From contig CAUYUJ010012647.1 in the NCBI GenBank assembly GCA_963575745.1, positions 125,361 through 189,360 on the forward strand: a DNA stretch of 64,000 nucleotides, written 5' to 3'. A program made the translations under genes and the position numbers. Shown in pieces: positions 10,260 through 21,347 of this stretch (the stretch's first letter is position 1; each line of letters starts with the position of its first letter). Origin of the DNA: Prorocentrum cordatum (taxonomy: Eukaryota > Sar > Dinophyceae > Prorocentrales > Prorocentraceae). The notes under the pieces were generated by a model. That model was not told the DNA's origin, ran no database searches, and worked only from the letters and a program-made list of their open reading frames with translations.

Positions 10260-10600
10260 GTAGTGTCCCCCATGCACGAAGACTCAACGGCAGCAGCCAG
10301 CAACAGCGACCAACCGGTCACTCTTACAGTCGGGGCGTTGACCTAAGGAACACTAAATGAGGAACGGGGCCCCTTTCTCCCATAAAGTTGAACTTCGATT
10401 TCCGATCGAAAACATAAGGAAAACCTGAGGCAAGCTGCGAAACACTTAAGGAACGCGGAGCCCCTCCCCAACGAAAAGGGTTCCTTCTTCAGGGCCACGA
10501 CTGTACGTCTAGTCGACAACAGCACCTTCCTCCGCGGAGCCCCACCTCCGCCGCGCACCCCGGGCGCCGTACTTGGCAGCCCCCTCTGCCCCCCGGCTGC
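10260..10600 (+). repeat. Duplicated block, copy filled by element I2
   Basis: Repeats the landmarks of 9840-10135 (GAAGACTCAACGGCAGCAGC, CTTCCTCCGCGGAGCCCCAC, CGGGCGCCGTA) with element I2 inserted at 10327-10503. Confidence 0.75.
10327..10503 (+). mobile_element. Family I MITE, copy I2 (177 bp, TA duplication, empty site known)
   Basis: Starts CAGTCGGGGC and ends GCCACGACTG, with TA at 10325-10326 and 10504-10505. The paralogous block near 10030 reads CACTCTTACGTTCAGTC without the element, so both ends and the TA target are confirmed inside this window. Confidence 0.9.
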
Positions 10601-10685
10601 GTCGCGGTCCGCCCGCGGAGCGCGCTGGCCGCATGGGCCGCGGAGGCCCGTGCGCCTCTGCGGCGCCGGCTCCCGCTCTGCGGTT

Positions 10686-10860
10686 AGGCCGTGCCTGCCC
10701 CCCTACAAGGGGATTTTCGACGCAAAATAAAACGTACCCCAAAAACAGTCAAAAAAAGTCCCAACCCCCTACAGGGGGATTTTCGACGAAAAATAAAACA
10801 TGCCCCAAAAACATTCAAAACGTAGTCCCAAAATGGTCTGGGGACTATTTTTTTGAATAT
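10686..10860 (+). mobile_element. Family K element fragment K4 (left end duplicated, right end absent)
   Basis: Two tandem left ends (CCCCCTACAAGGGGATTTTC and CCCCCTACAGGGGGATTTTC) followed by A-rich sequence as in K1-K3. No right terminus is seen. From 10870 to 11583 there is no recognisable gene, apart from a GTC/GCC-rich run near 11325-11395. Confidence 0.55.
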
Positions 10861-11583
10861 GTTTTGGCCCTGCAGTCAAAAACCCTAACAAGGACGCGCG
10901 GTAAGGACGCAAGGCCCTTGGAAGCCGAAGTTGGGACGTTTGGGTCGGCGGACGGCGAAGACCTCAAGGACGCAAGAGCAAGGAAGAACAAGGACGCAAG
11001 GGCACCCTGAGCAAAGTCGCGCGTCCATATTAGGGTTTTTGACAGTACGGGTCGCACGCTGGCTCACGAGACGCGTCCTGCTCCTGGGGTGCGTAGGGCA
11101 CTCCAACTCCCAGGCATGACCGCGCCGAAAGCATCGCCAGCGGTTCTGGTCATGTCCTGCCTCCGGGGGCCCTCGCCAGGCCTCGGGACCTTCGAAAACC
11201 GACTCGGGATGAACAACTGGCCCTGGGTTCAGGGTCGGGACTTCCGGGGACCGCGCATGGGAAGCAAAAACAAGGCATCGCATGTTTGGGTGTGTAAGAG
11301 ATCAGGAAGACGAGCCCCGCTGGGCTCGTCGCCCTCGTCGTCGCCGCCGTGGTCGTCGCCGCCGCCGCAGTCGTGGTGGTCGCCGCCAGCGTGGACGCCC
11401 CAAAAGCCAGAAGGGGTACGGAAAACATGGGCACGACGCCCAACAACAACTGTTGTGCAAACAAACAGCGGCCGCAGTTTGGCAGGCGGCCTCCTGCCCC
11501 ACATGGATAGCGCCCGCGGCGGCGCTGACAGCGAACCCTGCTCAAAATGGACAGGAACTGTTCAGTCGTTGCCCCATTCTTCA

Positions 11584-11715
11584 GAGGAAGAAGAACAGCA
11601 TACACATAAGCTGCTCTCGGAGCTCCGCGGAGCGCGCCAGGGGCGGCGCCCGAGGCGCCGCCAAAGAGTTCCAGCGCAGATCCGAGAAACCCGCGCGAAG
11701 CTCCGACAACTGATA
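11584..11715 (+). mobile_element. Family A element, deleted copy A7
   Basis: Has a GAGGAAGAAGAACAGC left end and the GCGCGCCAGGGGCGGCGCC core, then CAGATCCGAGAAACCCGCGCG. The left inner arm of the hairpin is missing. Confidence 0.5.
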
Positions 11716-11768
11716 GTTACTCGTGCAGCCTGTTCTGCACCCGCTTCGACTGCACCGAGCGCCAATCA

Positions 11769-11941
11769 TAAAACAAGGCTAGGATCGGGATAAATCGCTC
11801 CAGAGCGTTCCGGAGCGCTCTCAGAGCGTGCCGGAACGCTCTGGAGCGGCCGCGGCGCCCAGTACATCCTCCAAACCCGCCGACTCTCAGAGATTTCGAG
11901 TTATCCCGATCCGATTTTGTCCCGATCTTCGCGTCGTTTTA
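11769..11941 (+). mobile_element. Family H MITE, copy H1 (173 bp, 7-bp target duplication)
   Basis: Ends TAAAAC and GTTTTA, with AAGATCGGG-type subterminal inverted repeats, flanked by CCAATCA at 11762-11768 and 11942-11948. Inside is a palindrome, CTCCAGAGCGTTCCGGA against TCCGGAACGCTCTGGAG. It is nearly identical to H2 at 45791 and exactly the same length. Confidence 0.9.
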
Positions 11942-12139
11942 CCAATCATGCGCCTGTCCTTCGGCGCGGCCCCACCGCCGCGCGCCGGCCCCGCCGACGC
12001 GCCGCGGAGGCGCGCCCAGCGCGCCGCCGCGCCGAGCGCCCCTGCTGAGCGGCGCGCCGAGCGCGTCGCGGCCGCCCTGGATGGCGGCCAGCTCGCCCGG
12101 GTCGCACTTGGCCTCGCGGGTAGCAGGAGCACGCCCACA

Positions 12140-12185
12140 CGAGCACCTCCTCCTCCTCCTCCTCCTCCTCCTTCTCATCCTCCTC
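12140..12185. repeat. Short (CTC)n run
   Basis: About 12 CTC units within GC-rich sequence. The rest of 11949-12275 has no feature I can support. Confidence 0.8.
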
Positions 12186-12280
12186 TCGGGCGCGTGCCAA
12201 CCACGCGGACCTGGCGCGTGGGCGCCAGACCACGGATCGCGGAAGCCACCCCCGAGGCGCGAGGCCCAGGCCGCCTGATC

Positions 12281-12484
12281 TGAGGGGGCCCCGGGACAGA
12301 CAAAGAAACACACAAATCCCTGGGCGTCCTATAGTTTCGCATACCTTCTGGAGGAGGAGGAGGAGGAGGAGGAGGAGGAGGAGGATCTGGCTCTTCGAAT
12401 TCACAGCCCCTCCCCATATTTTCCCATACTGTCCGGGGATCACGATGCATTGTGCCTGCGTGTTTGTTCCCCCCCCCCTCCTGC
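12281..12484 (+). mobile_element. Family B MITE, copy B1 (5-bp duplication TGATC, internal GAG expansion)
   Basis: Begins TGAGGGGGCCCCGGGACA and ends CCCCTCCTGC, with TGATC at 12276-12280 and 12485-12489. It is 204 bp rather than about 160 bp because a (GAG)n run expanded inside it at 12348-12384. Confidence 0.85.
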
Positions 12485-13051
12485 TGATCTGGCGACGGAG
12501 CGCGCCGATGCTGCGCTCCGAGGCGGGGTGCCCGTCGCGTTACGCATCCGCGTGCCCCAGGCCAGGGGCCTCGCCTCCGCGACAAACGGCGGGGGGCGCA
12601 CGCAGGCCGAGCGGCGGCCGCAAAGACTGCCCGCTCAAGGCCGGCGCCGCGCAGAGGAGGCGCCGGAGGCGGCGACGCGCACGGCAGCGCGCGCCGGAGG
12701 CACTCTGGAAGTGCCTTCGGGGCGGCGCAGGGGCGACAAAAAAGTGTAGGTGCTTCCGTGCCAGTGGACCTGTGTCTGCGGAGTTGGGCGGCCCGCCCCC
12801 CCTCCCCTGCCTGGGGAGCCACGTCGGGGCGGGGACCAGCCCAGGGGCGGAGCATGCAAGGCGGGGGCTCGGCCGCAGGAGGCCTCCGCGAGAGAAACCC
12901 AGCCCCGAACTCCGCGATCTGCGCCATGAGACGCCACACTTGCCGCTCGGAGATCATAGCCAGATCTCATCGGGGACCCGTCGAGGTCCAAGCAGCCCGA
13001 GGCACCCTGGCAAAGTCCAGCTGGTTTCTTGGCACGCGCCCCCTCCGTATC

Positions 13052-13219
13052 TGAAGGGGCCCCAGGACACACAAACAAATGCACACAAACAAAATCATTC
13101 CGCCTGTGTTCCCATGCGTTCTGGGTTTCTGTCTTCCCCCCCCCCACTGCCCATATTTTCCCATATTTCCTTGGGAATCGACGATTCATTGTGTCTGTGT
13201 GTTCTCTTCTCTCTCCTGA
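13052..13219 (+). mobile_element. Family B MITE, copy B2 (168 bp)
   Basis: TGAAGGGGCCCCAGGACACA at the left, TCTCTCTCCTGA at the right, with the conserved inner GAATCGACGATTC palindrome. Flanked by GTATC and GCATC (4 of 5 match). Confidence 0.85.
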
Positions 13220-13629
13220 GCATCGACATGGCACTGGCTGTGCCCCGCGTGCAGACCGGCGACGGGCCCCCGATGGCGGCTCCCCTCGCGGGCGGGGTGG
13301 GCCCTCCTTGGGCCTCCGACCGGAGGGCGACGCGGGGCGGATCGGGGGTCGCTTCGCTCCCCCCCCCCCGCGCGAGGGGTCGATGCGTTCCCCCTCGGGG
13401 CCTGTCTCCCTCAGCGTTGCGCTGGACGAGTCCAAGCTGGTGCCACTCGGGCACTGCCATCCGAAGACGCGTTCGGACAAACAAACAGAAAGCCCGATCG
13501 CGCATCGCGAATCTGTGTAGGGACTGGGGCAGGCGGTGGGTCGTCGCTGCGCACGATTGCTCAGCCTCGGCACCAGAACGTTTCGGCACAAGCAACTTTT
13601 GGCGGCGAGCGCGGGGGCGAAGTGAAAAG

Positions 13630-13770
13630 GGGCGGGCCTTCTCAGAAGCCTCGGAAGTCCCGCGGCCTTCTGAGAAGTGTCCTAAACCTCCCCCAAAGAC
13701 GCGGACAACTTCTCGGAAGTCGTAGGGGCTTCTGAGAAGTCCCGCTGCCTTCTGAGAAAGCCTTCTCCTT
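13630..13770. repeat. CTTCTGAGAAG palindrome cluster
   Basis: Five copies of CCTTCTCAGAAG or GGCTTCTGAGAAG-type motifs within 140 bp. The same motif recurs at 15878-15990 and 16196-16225 and resembles the core of family P. Confidence 0.6.
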
Positions 13771-13904
13771 CACAATTACACCATATGAATACTACTCTCC
13801 TCTCTCCCCTGGTAACGTCCCGAAGACATTCGACCCCCCTCCGCGTACTGGTCTTTTACACACAAATTCCAAATAACTGGGTGTTCGGTTGGGTTGTTTC
13901 AAAA

Positions 13905-14165
13905 TTTTGCACCCGCTGAAGCGCTGGCTTCATTTTCGGACGTCCGCTCGTTCCGAATCGTGCTCCCGCTGCGGCGCTGGCCTCATTTCCGCGTTTCCGC
14001 TCGTTCCGAATCGTGGTCCCGCTGCAGCGCTGGCTGCATGTGTTTTTGGCAATCCAATTCGGGGCTTCTCAAACGTTGCTCCCGCTGCAGCGCTGGCCCC
14101 ATTTCTGCGCCTCTGGTTGTTCCGAAACGTGCTCCCGCTGCAGCGCAGTCGTTCTCGGTCCTTCC
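13905..14165 (+). repeat. Minisatellite, about 62-bp units
   Basis: Four to five units sharing GCTCCCGCTGCAGCGCTGGC and CTCGTTCCGAATCGTG. A reverse-complement relative (GCCAGCGTTGCAGCGGGAGC) lies at 62805-63085. Confidence 0.75.
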
Positions 14166-14479
14166 AAATAGGCCCCAAACCTAGAAACCCACCCGCCAGA
14201 AAAAGCATAGCAAGGGATTACACATCTGGTGCCGAGTCGTTGAGTTCATGGGCCGCAGAAGGCCCCCACTTCGGGGCGGCGGGGTTTGGAGGAAGTAACA
14301 AGCGGGAGCCGCGTTTCTGCTTTCAGAAGGCGACGTTACGAGCAGAGCCAGCGGGTGCTCTCCATCAGCCCCGCCGTGCGGGGAGCTTATCGCCGAGCCC
14401 AGGGAGCTAAACATGGAGCCGCGACTCCAGACGGGCCCCCACCCTTCGAAGACTATCCACTTACCCTCCAAGGAACCTG

Positions 14480-14640
14480 GCGCCCTGCCATGACATGCTG
14501 GGCGGTGTTATGTTCTTCACCGCTGTGCGATGCCATGTTTTGCGTTGTGATGCTTTGTGACGCAATGCTATGACATTATACGCTCTGCCGTGCTCTTCTA
14601 CGCCATGCCATGCCGTGCTCTACGATGCATCGCGCACCCT
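14480..14640. repeat. Degenerate TGCYATG repeat
   Basis: Many TGCCATG, GTGATGC and ATGCTATG-like words spaced about 10 bp apart. Low-complexity sequence, no coding. Confidence 0.5.
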
Positions 14641-14828
14641 CTCGCGATCACTGTCCTGCTCGACATCCGACTGTGCGAATAGAGAGGATATCTACGACAT
14701 GGTAAGAGATGGGAGGGAGGGGTAGGACGTCAGATATGACGCGAGCGCACCTAGCTTGTCAATTCTCCCTCCCTCGCTCGCGGCCGAAACTTTCGGTTCA
14801 AAACAGAGCGGATCTTATATAAGAACAA

Positions 14829-15010
14829 CGAAGACACATACACAGAAACTTTTGGAGGTCCGCGCGGATTTCTGGGATCCGCGCCGGACCCCCCTCCCTG
14901 GCGCGCGGAGCACGACAGGGGCGGCGCCGGAGGCGCCGCCGGGGGGGCCCAGGCGCCGATCCAAGAAATCCGCGCGGAGCGCCGAAAGTATATGTTTATG
15001 CCGTTATTCC
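14829..15010 (+). mobile_element. Family A foldback, copy A2
   Basis: GAAGACACATACACAGAAAC at the left, then GGTCCGCGCGGATTTC, the core GGGGCGGCGCCGGAGGCGCC, the right arm GATCCAAGAAATCCGCGCGG and a tail TATGTTTATGCCGTTATTCC. Confidence 0.75.
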
Positions 15011-15096
15011 TCCCCCTCCCCTTGCTCGCCACCGAAATCTTCGTCGTAGAGCAAAGCGGATCTTAAGGCCAATCCCGAAGCTGCAACTTCTGTAGA

Positions 15097-15285
15097 CGAA
15101 GGAAGCATGGCATAAACATACACTTTCTGGCGCTCCGCGCGGATTTCCTGGATCCGCGCTGGACCTCCCTGCCTGGCGCGCGGTGCGCGCCAGGGGCGGC
15201 GCCGCCAGGGGGGCGCAGCGCGGATCCAAGAGATCCGCGCGGAGCGCCCCAGAACGTTTCTGTTTATGGAGTTGTTTCTTCTTCG
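15097..15285 (+). mobile_element. Family A foldback, copy A3 (189 bp, best preserved)
   Basis: CGAAGGAAGC...CATAAACATACAC and TCTGGCGCTCCGCGCGG at the left are inverted at the right as CGCGCGGAGCGCC and CTGTTTATGG...TTCTTCTTCG. Nested GC hairpins fill the middle. It is followed 27 bp later by B3. Confidence 0.8.
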
Positions 15286-15312
15286 ACCCTCGCTTGCGGC
15301 CAGACTTTTTTT

Positions 15313-15476
15313 TGAAGGGGCCCTGAGACACACAAACAAATACACACAAATAAAAGGGACCCCCAATATTTTCTCATATTTTTTCTGGGTTTTCGTCTTC
15401 CCCCCCACTTCCCATATTGTCCCATATCTTCTTGGGGATCGACGATTCATTGTGTCTGTGTTTTTCCCCCTCCTGA
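15313..15476 (+). mobile_element. Family B MITE, copy B3 (164 bp)
   Basis: TGAAGGGGCCCTGAGACACA to CCCCCTCCTGA with the inner GATCGACGATTC. No target duplication is evident. Confidence 0.8.
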
Positions 15477-15477
15477 T

Positions 15478-16625
15478 TCGGCGCAAAGCAGAGCGGATCT
15501 TAAGGCCAGCCCCAGAAGTTGCAGCTTCGGGATCGGCCTTTCGTCGTCGTCGCCGTCGCTGATCCTCAAATGCCCCCTCTCTCCGGGCCTCGTCCCGCCG
15601 GTCACAGGGCCTCTCGCGTGAGCGTTTTCGTCGTCCACTGCTTGCCGCCTCCCCTCCTTCGGCGGCGAGCGAGGGGGGAAGTTAGAAGTTCGAACTTCGA
15701 GGTTTTCGGACGCTATCGGCGGTTCTCGGCGGTTTCCCGGCCTCTGTATGCTTGCGAGTAGCTGCGCCTTGCCGAGGGCGTTCCTGGGGTGGCCAGATCG
15801 TCCCGAGCGGCCGCCGGCGACTCGAGTCATGACCCAAAAACCGACTGCGGCGGCGCGCCCAAGGAGGAAGTGCGACGGAGCAGGCCTTCTCAGAAGGCGG
15901 CGGGACTCCTCAGAAGCCCCCGCGCCTTCGGAGAAGCTCGCTGTGTCTTCGGGGAAGGCCCAGGAAACTTCTCAAAGGCCGGGGGCCTTCCGAGCCCTCT
16001 GATCGGGAGCGGCCAAGAGGGGGGTGTCCAAGAGGGGGGGTGCAAATCATGACCGGCGGCATGTGCGCGGCCCAGCGGGGGGGCCAGGGGCGGAACGAAA
16101 CAAGACGAGGCGCCGTGAAATCTGGGGAGATATCATGGCCCACGCCATGAATTCCCCCCCCCTAATCATCACCCCCCTCTTTTCCGCTCCCGATTCTCAG
16201 AAGGCCGGGGGCCTTCCGAGCCCTCCGAGCAGGCCCGCCCCTTTCCTCGCCTCTCCCCCTGGCTCGCCGCCGATCCTGCCTGCCTCGCACGCGGCCGGGC
16301 GACGCAGGCCTGCGGGGAACCTTCGCGCCCACGCCCGCTCAAGCTCGCGCCGACGGCTGCCCTTCGCAGGCCGAGCACCGGCAGAAGAGAGAGCCGCGGC
16401 TCATGCGGCTCCCATCGTACTCGAGGACCACATCCCAGGAAGAGTCTCGAGCACCCGGGAAAGTGTCGAAGCAGTGTCGAGCGAGTATCGCCTCCCAGGG
16501 CCCGTCCCAGGGATCGCACGGCTTCGTAGTGCCAATCTCGCGGCGGGCTCCGCCATCCAGCGCTTCCGAACGCTGCCTGTCGCTGCGACGCGGCTTCTCC
16601 GCGCGAGTCCCGGCCGCGCGCGAGG
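15478..16625. other. No gene; scattered CTTCTCAGAAGG motifs
   Basis: GC-rich sequence. The only repeated signal is the CCTTCTCAGAAGGC-type palindrome at 15878-15990 and again at 16196-16225, in the phrase GGCCGGGGGCCTTCCGAGCC found in both places. No frame resembles a known protein. Confidence 0.45.
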
Positions 16626-17085
16626 TGCAGGAGGAGGAGAAGGAGGAGGAGGAGGAGGAGGAGAATAGGAGGAGGAGGAGGAGAATAGGAGGAGGAGGAG
16701 GAGGAGAAGGAGGAGGAGGAGGAGGAGGAGGAGAATAGGAGGAGAAGGAGGAGGAGTAGGAGGAGGAGGAGGAGGAGGAGGAGGAGAGAAGGAGAAAAGG
16801 AGGAGGAGGAGAAGGAGGAGGAGGAGGAGGATAATAGGAGGAGGAGGAGGAGGAGGAGGAGGAGGAGGAGGGAGGAGGAGGAGAATAGGAGGAGGAGAAT
16901 AGGAGGAGGAGAATAGGAGGAGGAGGAGGAGGAGGAGGAGGAGAATAGGAGGAGGAGGAGGAGGAGGAGGAGGAGGAGGAGGAGGAGGAGAATAGGAGGA
17001 GGAGGAGGAGGAGGAGGAGGAGGAGGGAGGAGGAGGAGGAGGAGGAGGAGGAGGAGGAGGAGGAGGAGGAGGAGGAGGAGGAGGG
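16626..17085. repeat. Long (GAG)n array with GAATAGGAG variants
   Basis: About 460 bp, purine-rich throughout, with GAGAATAGGAGGA recurring about ten times. The longest GAG run of the window. Confidence 0.95.
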
Positions 17086-17288
17086 AGGACGCAGTCGCGC
17101 CGCGAGGCGCCGCCGTAACCACGGGCCTAGGCCCCCCCCCACCAGCAGCGGAGCGAGAACCCGGCAGATGCGGCACGGCTGCGGCCCCCTCGCGCGGCGG
17201 GGCGCCTCAGCCGCGCGGCGGGGCGCCGCCTCCGCCGCGGAGGACGGGCCGCCCCCGCCAGACGCGGGCCGGGCGAGAGGCGGGGATA

Positions 17289-17480
17289 GCCTCGCGGATC
17301 GCCCCAAGACGGCCCAAGAGGCCCCCAAGAGGGCTACCAAACGACCCAAGAGGGCCTCAAGCCCCCAAGACGGCCCAGGGGGGCCACAGGACAGCCCCCA
17401 GAGGAGACCCAGAGGGGGATCCCTCGACAGACATCTCGAGCCTTCGGCCCCAAATCGCTCCCTGGTTGCCCCAGGAAGCC
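17289..17480 (+). repeat. Short family E-like CCCAAGAGG stretch
   Basis: GATCGCCCCAAGACGGCCC, AAGAGGCCCCCAAGAGGGC and related words over about 190 bp, without the conserved E ends. 17490-18040 has no gene I recognise. Confidence 0.6.
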
Positions 17481-18041
17481 CCCAACAACAGGCTCGGGCC
17501 GGGCGAAAGGGGGGGATTGCAAAGGGAGGGTTTGAGAATCAGCTCACGCAGCTGATTTTTCCGGCGCCTCCCGGCGCCGTATGTATCGAGGAACGGGCCC
17601 CTCGGTGGGGCCGAAACCAGCTACAGGCAGCAGATTTCGTAAACCCCCCCTTTCCCAAACCCCCCCTTTCGCCCGACCCGACAGACGCGGAGCGAGATCG
17701 GGGGGGCAGAGGTCGAGCAGCTGATCGACTGCAAAACGGATACACCCCAAAACGGATTCCTCCGGAGGGTCTGCCCAGAAATGCCCCCTGCTCCGTAGAA
17801 GCACTGAGCAGTCTACGTGTGTTTGTGGGGTTGATTCGACGGGGAAACCAATCTTGGAGTACATCAATGATGTGGTCGATCCCCTACTCGAAGAGGCGAG
17901 GAAGAACGCTTCCCCTCGGGCGCAGACTAGGCGTGTGCTGGGGAGGCCTGGGATCCGAACGGCGCGGGTGCGCACCCGAGCGCCCCAACGCCCACGACCC
18001 TGGCGAGTAGGCAGGATTCGTGTGCGTTCTCTCGTGAACGC

Positions 18042-18180
18042 TCCTCCGCCTCCTCCCCCTCCCCCTCCCCCTACCCCGGCTCCTCCGCCTCCCCCTTCCC
18101 TCGCCTCTCCGATCCTCCTCCTCCTCCGCCTCCTCCTCCTCTTCCTCCTGCCCCTCATCCCCCTCCCCTGGAACCTGCCC
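18042..18180. repeat. Imperfect (CTC)n / (CCT)n run
   Basis: Pyrimidine-rich trinucleotide repeat with CGC and CCC interruptions. 18200-18690 contains no gene; GGGTCAGCC and GGCTGACCC inverted words occur near 18370-18400. Confidence 0.9.
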
Positions 18181-18689
18181 CCTACTCCCCCGCCCTCCTC
18201 CCTTGGGGCTACATGCAGACTTGGACGCGCTAATCCCAGTCGGCGCTGCCCTGGGTCAGACAAGGCTCTGTGTCGCGTCGCGAACCAGGGCCGGCCGCTC
18301 AGCCGCTCCCAGACCCATGACCAGCGGAGGGCGGAAAGGAAAGGGCGGCCCCACGAGGGCCCCACGCCCGGGTCAGCCAGAGGGGATTGGCTGACCCACA
18401 TTGCCGCTGACCCCCCATTACGTGAACCCCGAACCCAGACATGCGATGTCTTGATGCGTTCAGTCTGCGGGTCGTGGCATCTCTGGACATGCCGACCCTG
18501 TCCCCTATAGGCAGAAAGCGTCCTCCCTGACGATTGGCTTGACGGTCCTGGGGCCCAACGACGGCCTCCGGGGGCCGAACACGGCCGAAGACAATCCGTC
18601 AGATTTGTCTCACGACGCGAGCAGGTCTGGGGAATCCCGATCGGGGTCGCTCTGACCCCGGTCGATGCAAGCCTGGGTCAACCGGGCTC

Positions 18690-18815
18690 TGCAGGATCCT
18701 GCAAGGTCCTGCAGGAAGGATCCTGCGCGCTAGCCCAGGTCAGGGCAACCCTGGCGGTGCAGCGTCCTGCGGGATCCAGCGCTCTGGCTGACCCCCGTTT
18801 GCATTCATCCCCTTC
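18690..18815 (+). repeat. Element O1: GGATCCTGCA palindrome cluster
   Basis: CTGCAGGATCCTGCAAGGTC, GGATCCTGC and GCGGGATCCAGC, then GGCTGACCCCCGTTTGCA. The same order of motifs occurs at 58800-59000 (O2). 18816-19093 shows no gene; words related to GGGTTTAGTGG and CACTAACCGG recur there. Confidence 0.6.
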
Positions 18816-19093
18816 TCGTACATCGGGCGTTGGCAGAACTGGGTTTAGTGGACCTGGTTTAGTGATGTGTACTGGGGGACACCTCCCTGCCCCGCTCCAC
18901 TAACCGGAACTGCCGTCGCCCGAAAAAAACACCGGCTGCGGCAGACTTGGTTTGGCGATTCTAGGCCAATTCGGGGGCCCCGGGGGCCCTACCACTAACC
19001 GGGTCCCCTTACCTGGGGTCCTGGCTATACCCGATTAACCCCAGGAAGCATTTAAGACCCCCCCCCTCCGGCAAATCGATAACCCTTCCGCAC

Positions 19094-19316
<223 letters not shown>

Positions 19317-19329
19317 GTGTCCGGGTGCT

Positions 19330-20190
19330 ACAGCTATCGTTCGGTTATTTCGGCCCTTCGGAATATCGAATAAAAAATGCGGTGCTACGATATCGCCGGG
19401 GGGGTTCTTCAATGCTTCCTGGGGTTACAGCTCGACCCGAACCCCCCCTCCACCCGCCGCCGGGCCATCAGCTGAACCAGCGTTCTCCTCCTGGACGGCG
19501 CCAGCTGCTCGGGCTCGAAGCACGCCGCCCCTGCGCGCACGCGTAGCGCCGCCCAGGGCACGGCCAAGCGCCCCCGCGCGCGTGCGGTGCGACCCCGACG
19601 TCTTTCCCTCTGTCACCTCCTGTCGTCTCCCATCGCCAGGAAGCCACTCCTGGGAGGTCCTCGTGGAAGCGATGTGAGGTCTACTGGGACAGAACAAGGG
19701 GGGCATCAGACCACATCGAGCCGGCCCCAGCCCAGGATCGAGCCTGATCATGCTGCAGCCACGAAGGATCATACTGGAGTAAGCTGATTGTCGACCACGG
19801 GTATATCAGCGCCGATGCTGAATGTCACCTCCCAGGAGTTTCATCCTAACGACTTCTGGCACCTGGGAAAACGAAGTGTTGGAGCCGAACTGGCGGCAGC
19901 CCTAGTCTCGGAGAACGGAATGCTGGGGCTGGCTTGGCGGCGCTTCCCTTTTGGCGAGAACGAAATGCTTGGGCCGACTCGACAAACCCTTGTGGGCGCT
20001 TCTCCAGACATGCGCTGTCTCAGCCACTGGGCCAGACTCAACTCCTGCTCCATCCTCCTCGTCCTCCTCGCTCACTCCCCTCTCAAGTAACCGTCTGGTC
20101 CAAGACTTTCAATCTGGCCCAGCCTCCCTAGTGTTGCCGCGGTGCACCTGGAGGGCAAGGAGTGTCCCTCAAAGGGGGTGGTGAAACAGG
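19330..20190. other. No recognisable gene
   Basis: Moderate-complexity sequence. A short GAGAACGGAATGCTGGGGC / GAGAACGAAATGCTTGGGC repeat occurs near 19915-19975. Open frames of 60-100 codons exist, but none resembles a known family. Confidence 0.4.
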
Positions 20191-20194
20191 TTCA

Positions 20195-20350
20195 GGGCAA
20201 CTGTGCTGCAAATGCACTGCGCCAGAGAATTGTATTGCACTGTATTGCAACCAATGTATTGCACGCGAAGGCCCAACAACACATTTGCGCACCCGAAGGC
20301 GTTGCACACTCCAAATTCTGTTGCAAGCCCACACATGGATTGCAAATGTG
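20195..20350 (+). repeat. Element N1: ATTGCA-rich dispersed repeat
   Basis: GGGCAACTGTGCTGCAAATG, TTGTATTGCACTGTATTGCA, AACACATTTGCGCACC and GCGTTGCACAC occur in the same order as in 58053-58195 (N2). ATTGCA/TTGCAA words are strongly over-represented. 20351-20865 has no gene I recognise. Confidence 0.65.
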
Positions 20351-20869
20351 TTGCCCCCCTTTGTCGCTGGACCCCCTTCTTGGGGTCAGCCAGAAGCTCG
20401 GGATCCGCTCGCGGGTGTTCTGTACTCCCCAGCGGTCGGAGTGCCCAGGGCTCTCGCTCACGGCACACCTTCGGGGGGTCCGCGGCATGCGCTTCACTTG
20501 CTTACTATAGTCAGGTGCCTTGCTTCGCGCGGTAGGGGACAGACTCTGAGGCCGTCGATGAAAACCAGGCGCGGTACGGTGCATAGCTTTCGCCCTGCAA
20601 AGAAGACCCAAAATGATGCACCGTACCAAGCGGGGCGCCATGTGCGGCGGGGCCTCTCGGACAAATCCGTCTGACCCCCCTCTCCGCAGGGCCACCAGGG
20701 CCCGCAAGGATCTCCAATGATGCGGATGCAGGCGCATGTCATTCCCAACTCCTCCACCATGATGTTGCGCGAATCGGCATCTACAAAAAATGCCCCAGGG
20801 ATGCTGCCATGGTACGGTGCATGAACATAGCCTGCGGCGATGCAGCACAGTGACGAAAACGACGAGAAC

Positions 20870-21185
20870 CAGCGCCACCCCGCGAAGCACTACTAGCGCC
20901 ACCAGGAAGCACTAGCGCAACGCACACGACAGGCAACACCAACACCACGCGCACAAACACTAGCGCAACCAGCAGCACCACCGTGACCAGCAAAACGGTA
21001 AGCAGCAGCACAAGCGTAACCAGCAATACCACTGTGACCAGCACGACGGGAACCAGAAGCACCAAACGTAGCAGCATGAACGCCATCAGCAATACCAGCG
21101 TGACCAGCAGGACGGGACGCAACAGCACCACGCGCAGCACTGCCAACGCCACCAGTGGCCCCACTGTTGCCAGCAGGACGGGATA
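20870..21185 (+). repeat. ACCAGC-based minisatellite
   Basis: Degenerate 15-bp steps of the type AGCGTGACCAGCAATACC and GGACGGGA, sometimes grouped as 30-60 bp blocks. One frame reads as a Thr/Ser-rich repeat (TSVTSNTTVTSTTG). This is probably a consequence of the repeat, not a gene. Confidence 0.7.
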
Positions 21186-21347
21186 TACCCAAGACTACAT
21201 GGCAGTTTTAATACACTGGATTGAAAACATACTGGATTTTAATATATGATCAGTTTGGGAATAAGCTTAAGCATGAACTCATCGTTGTGTTTAATACTAA
21301 ACACCTTCATTTTTCATACATGATCCGCACGCGGAGCATGAATTAAA

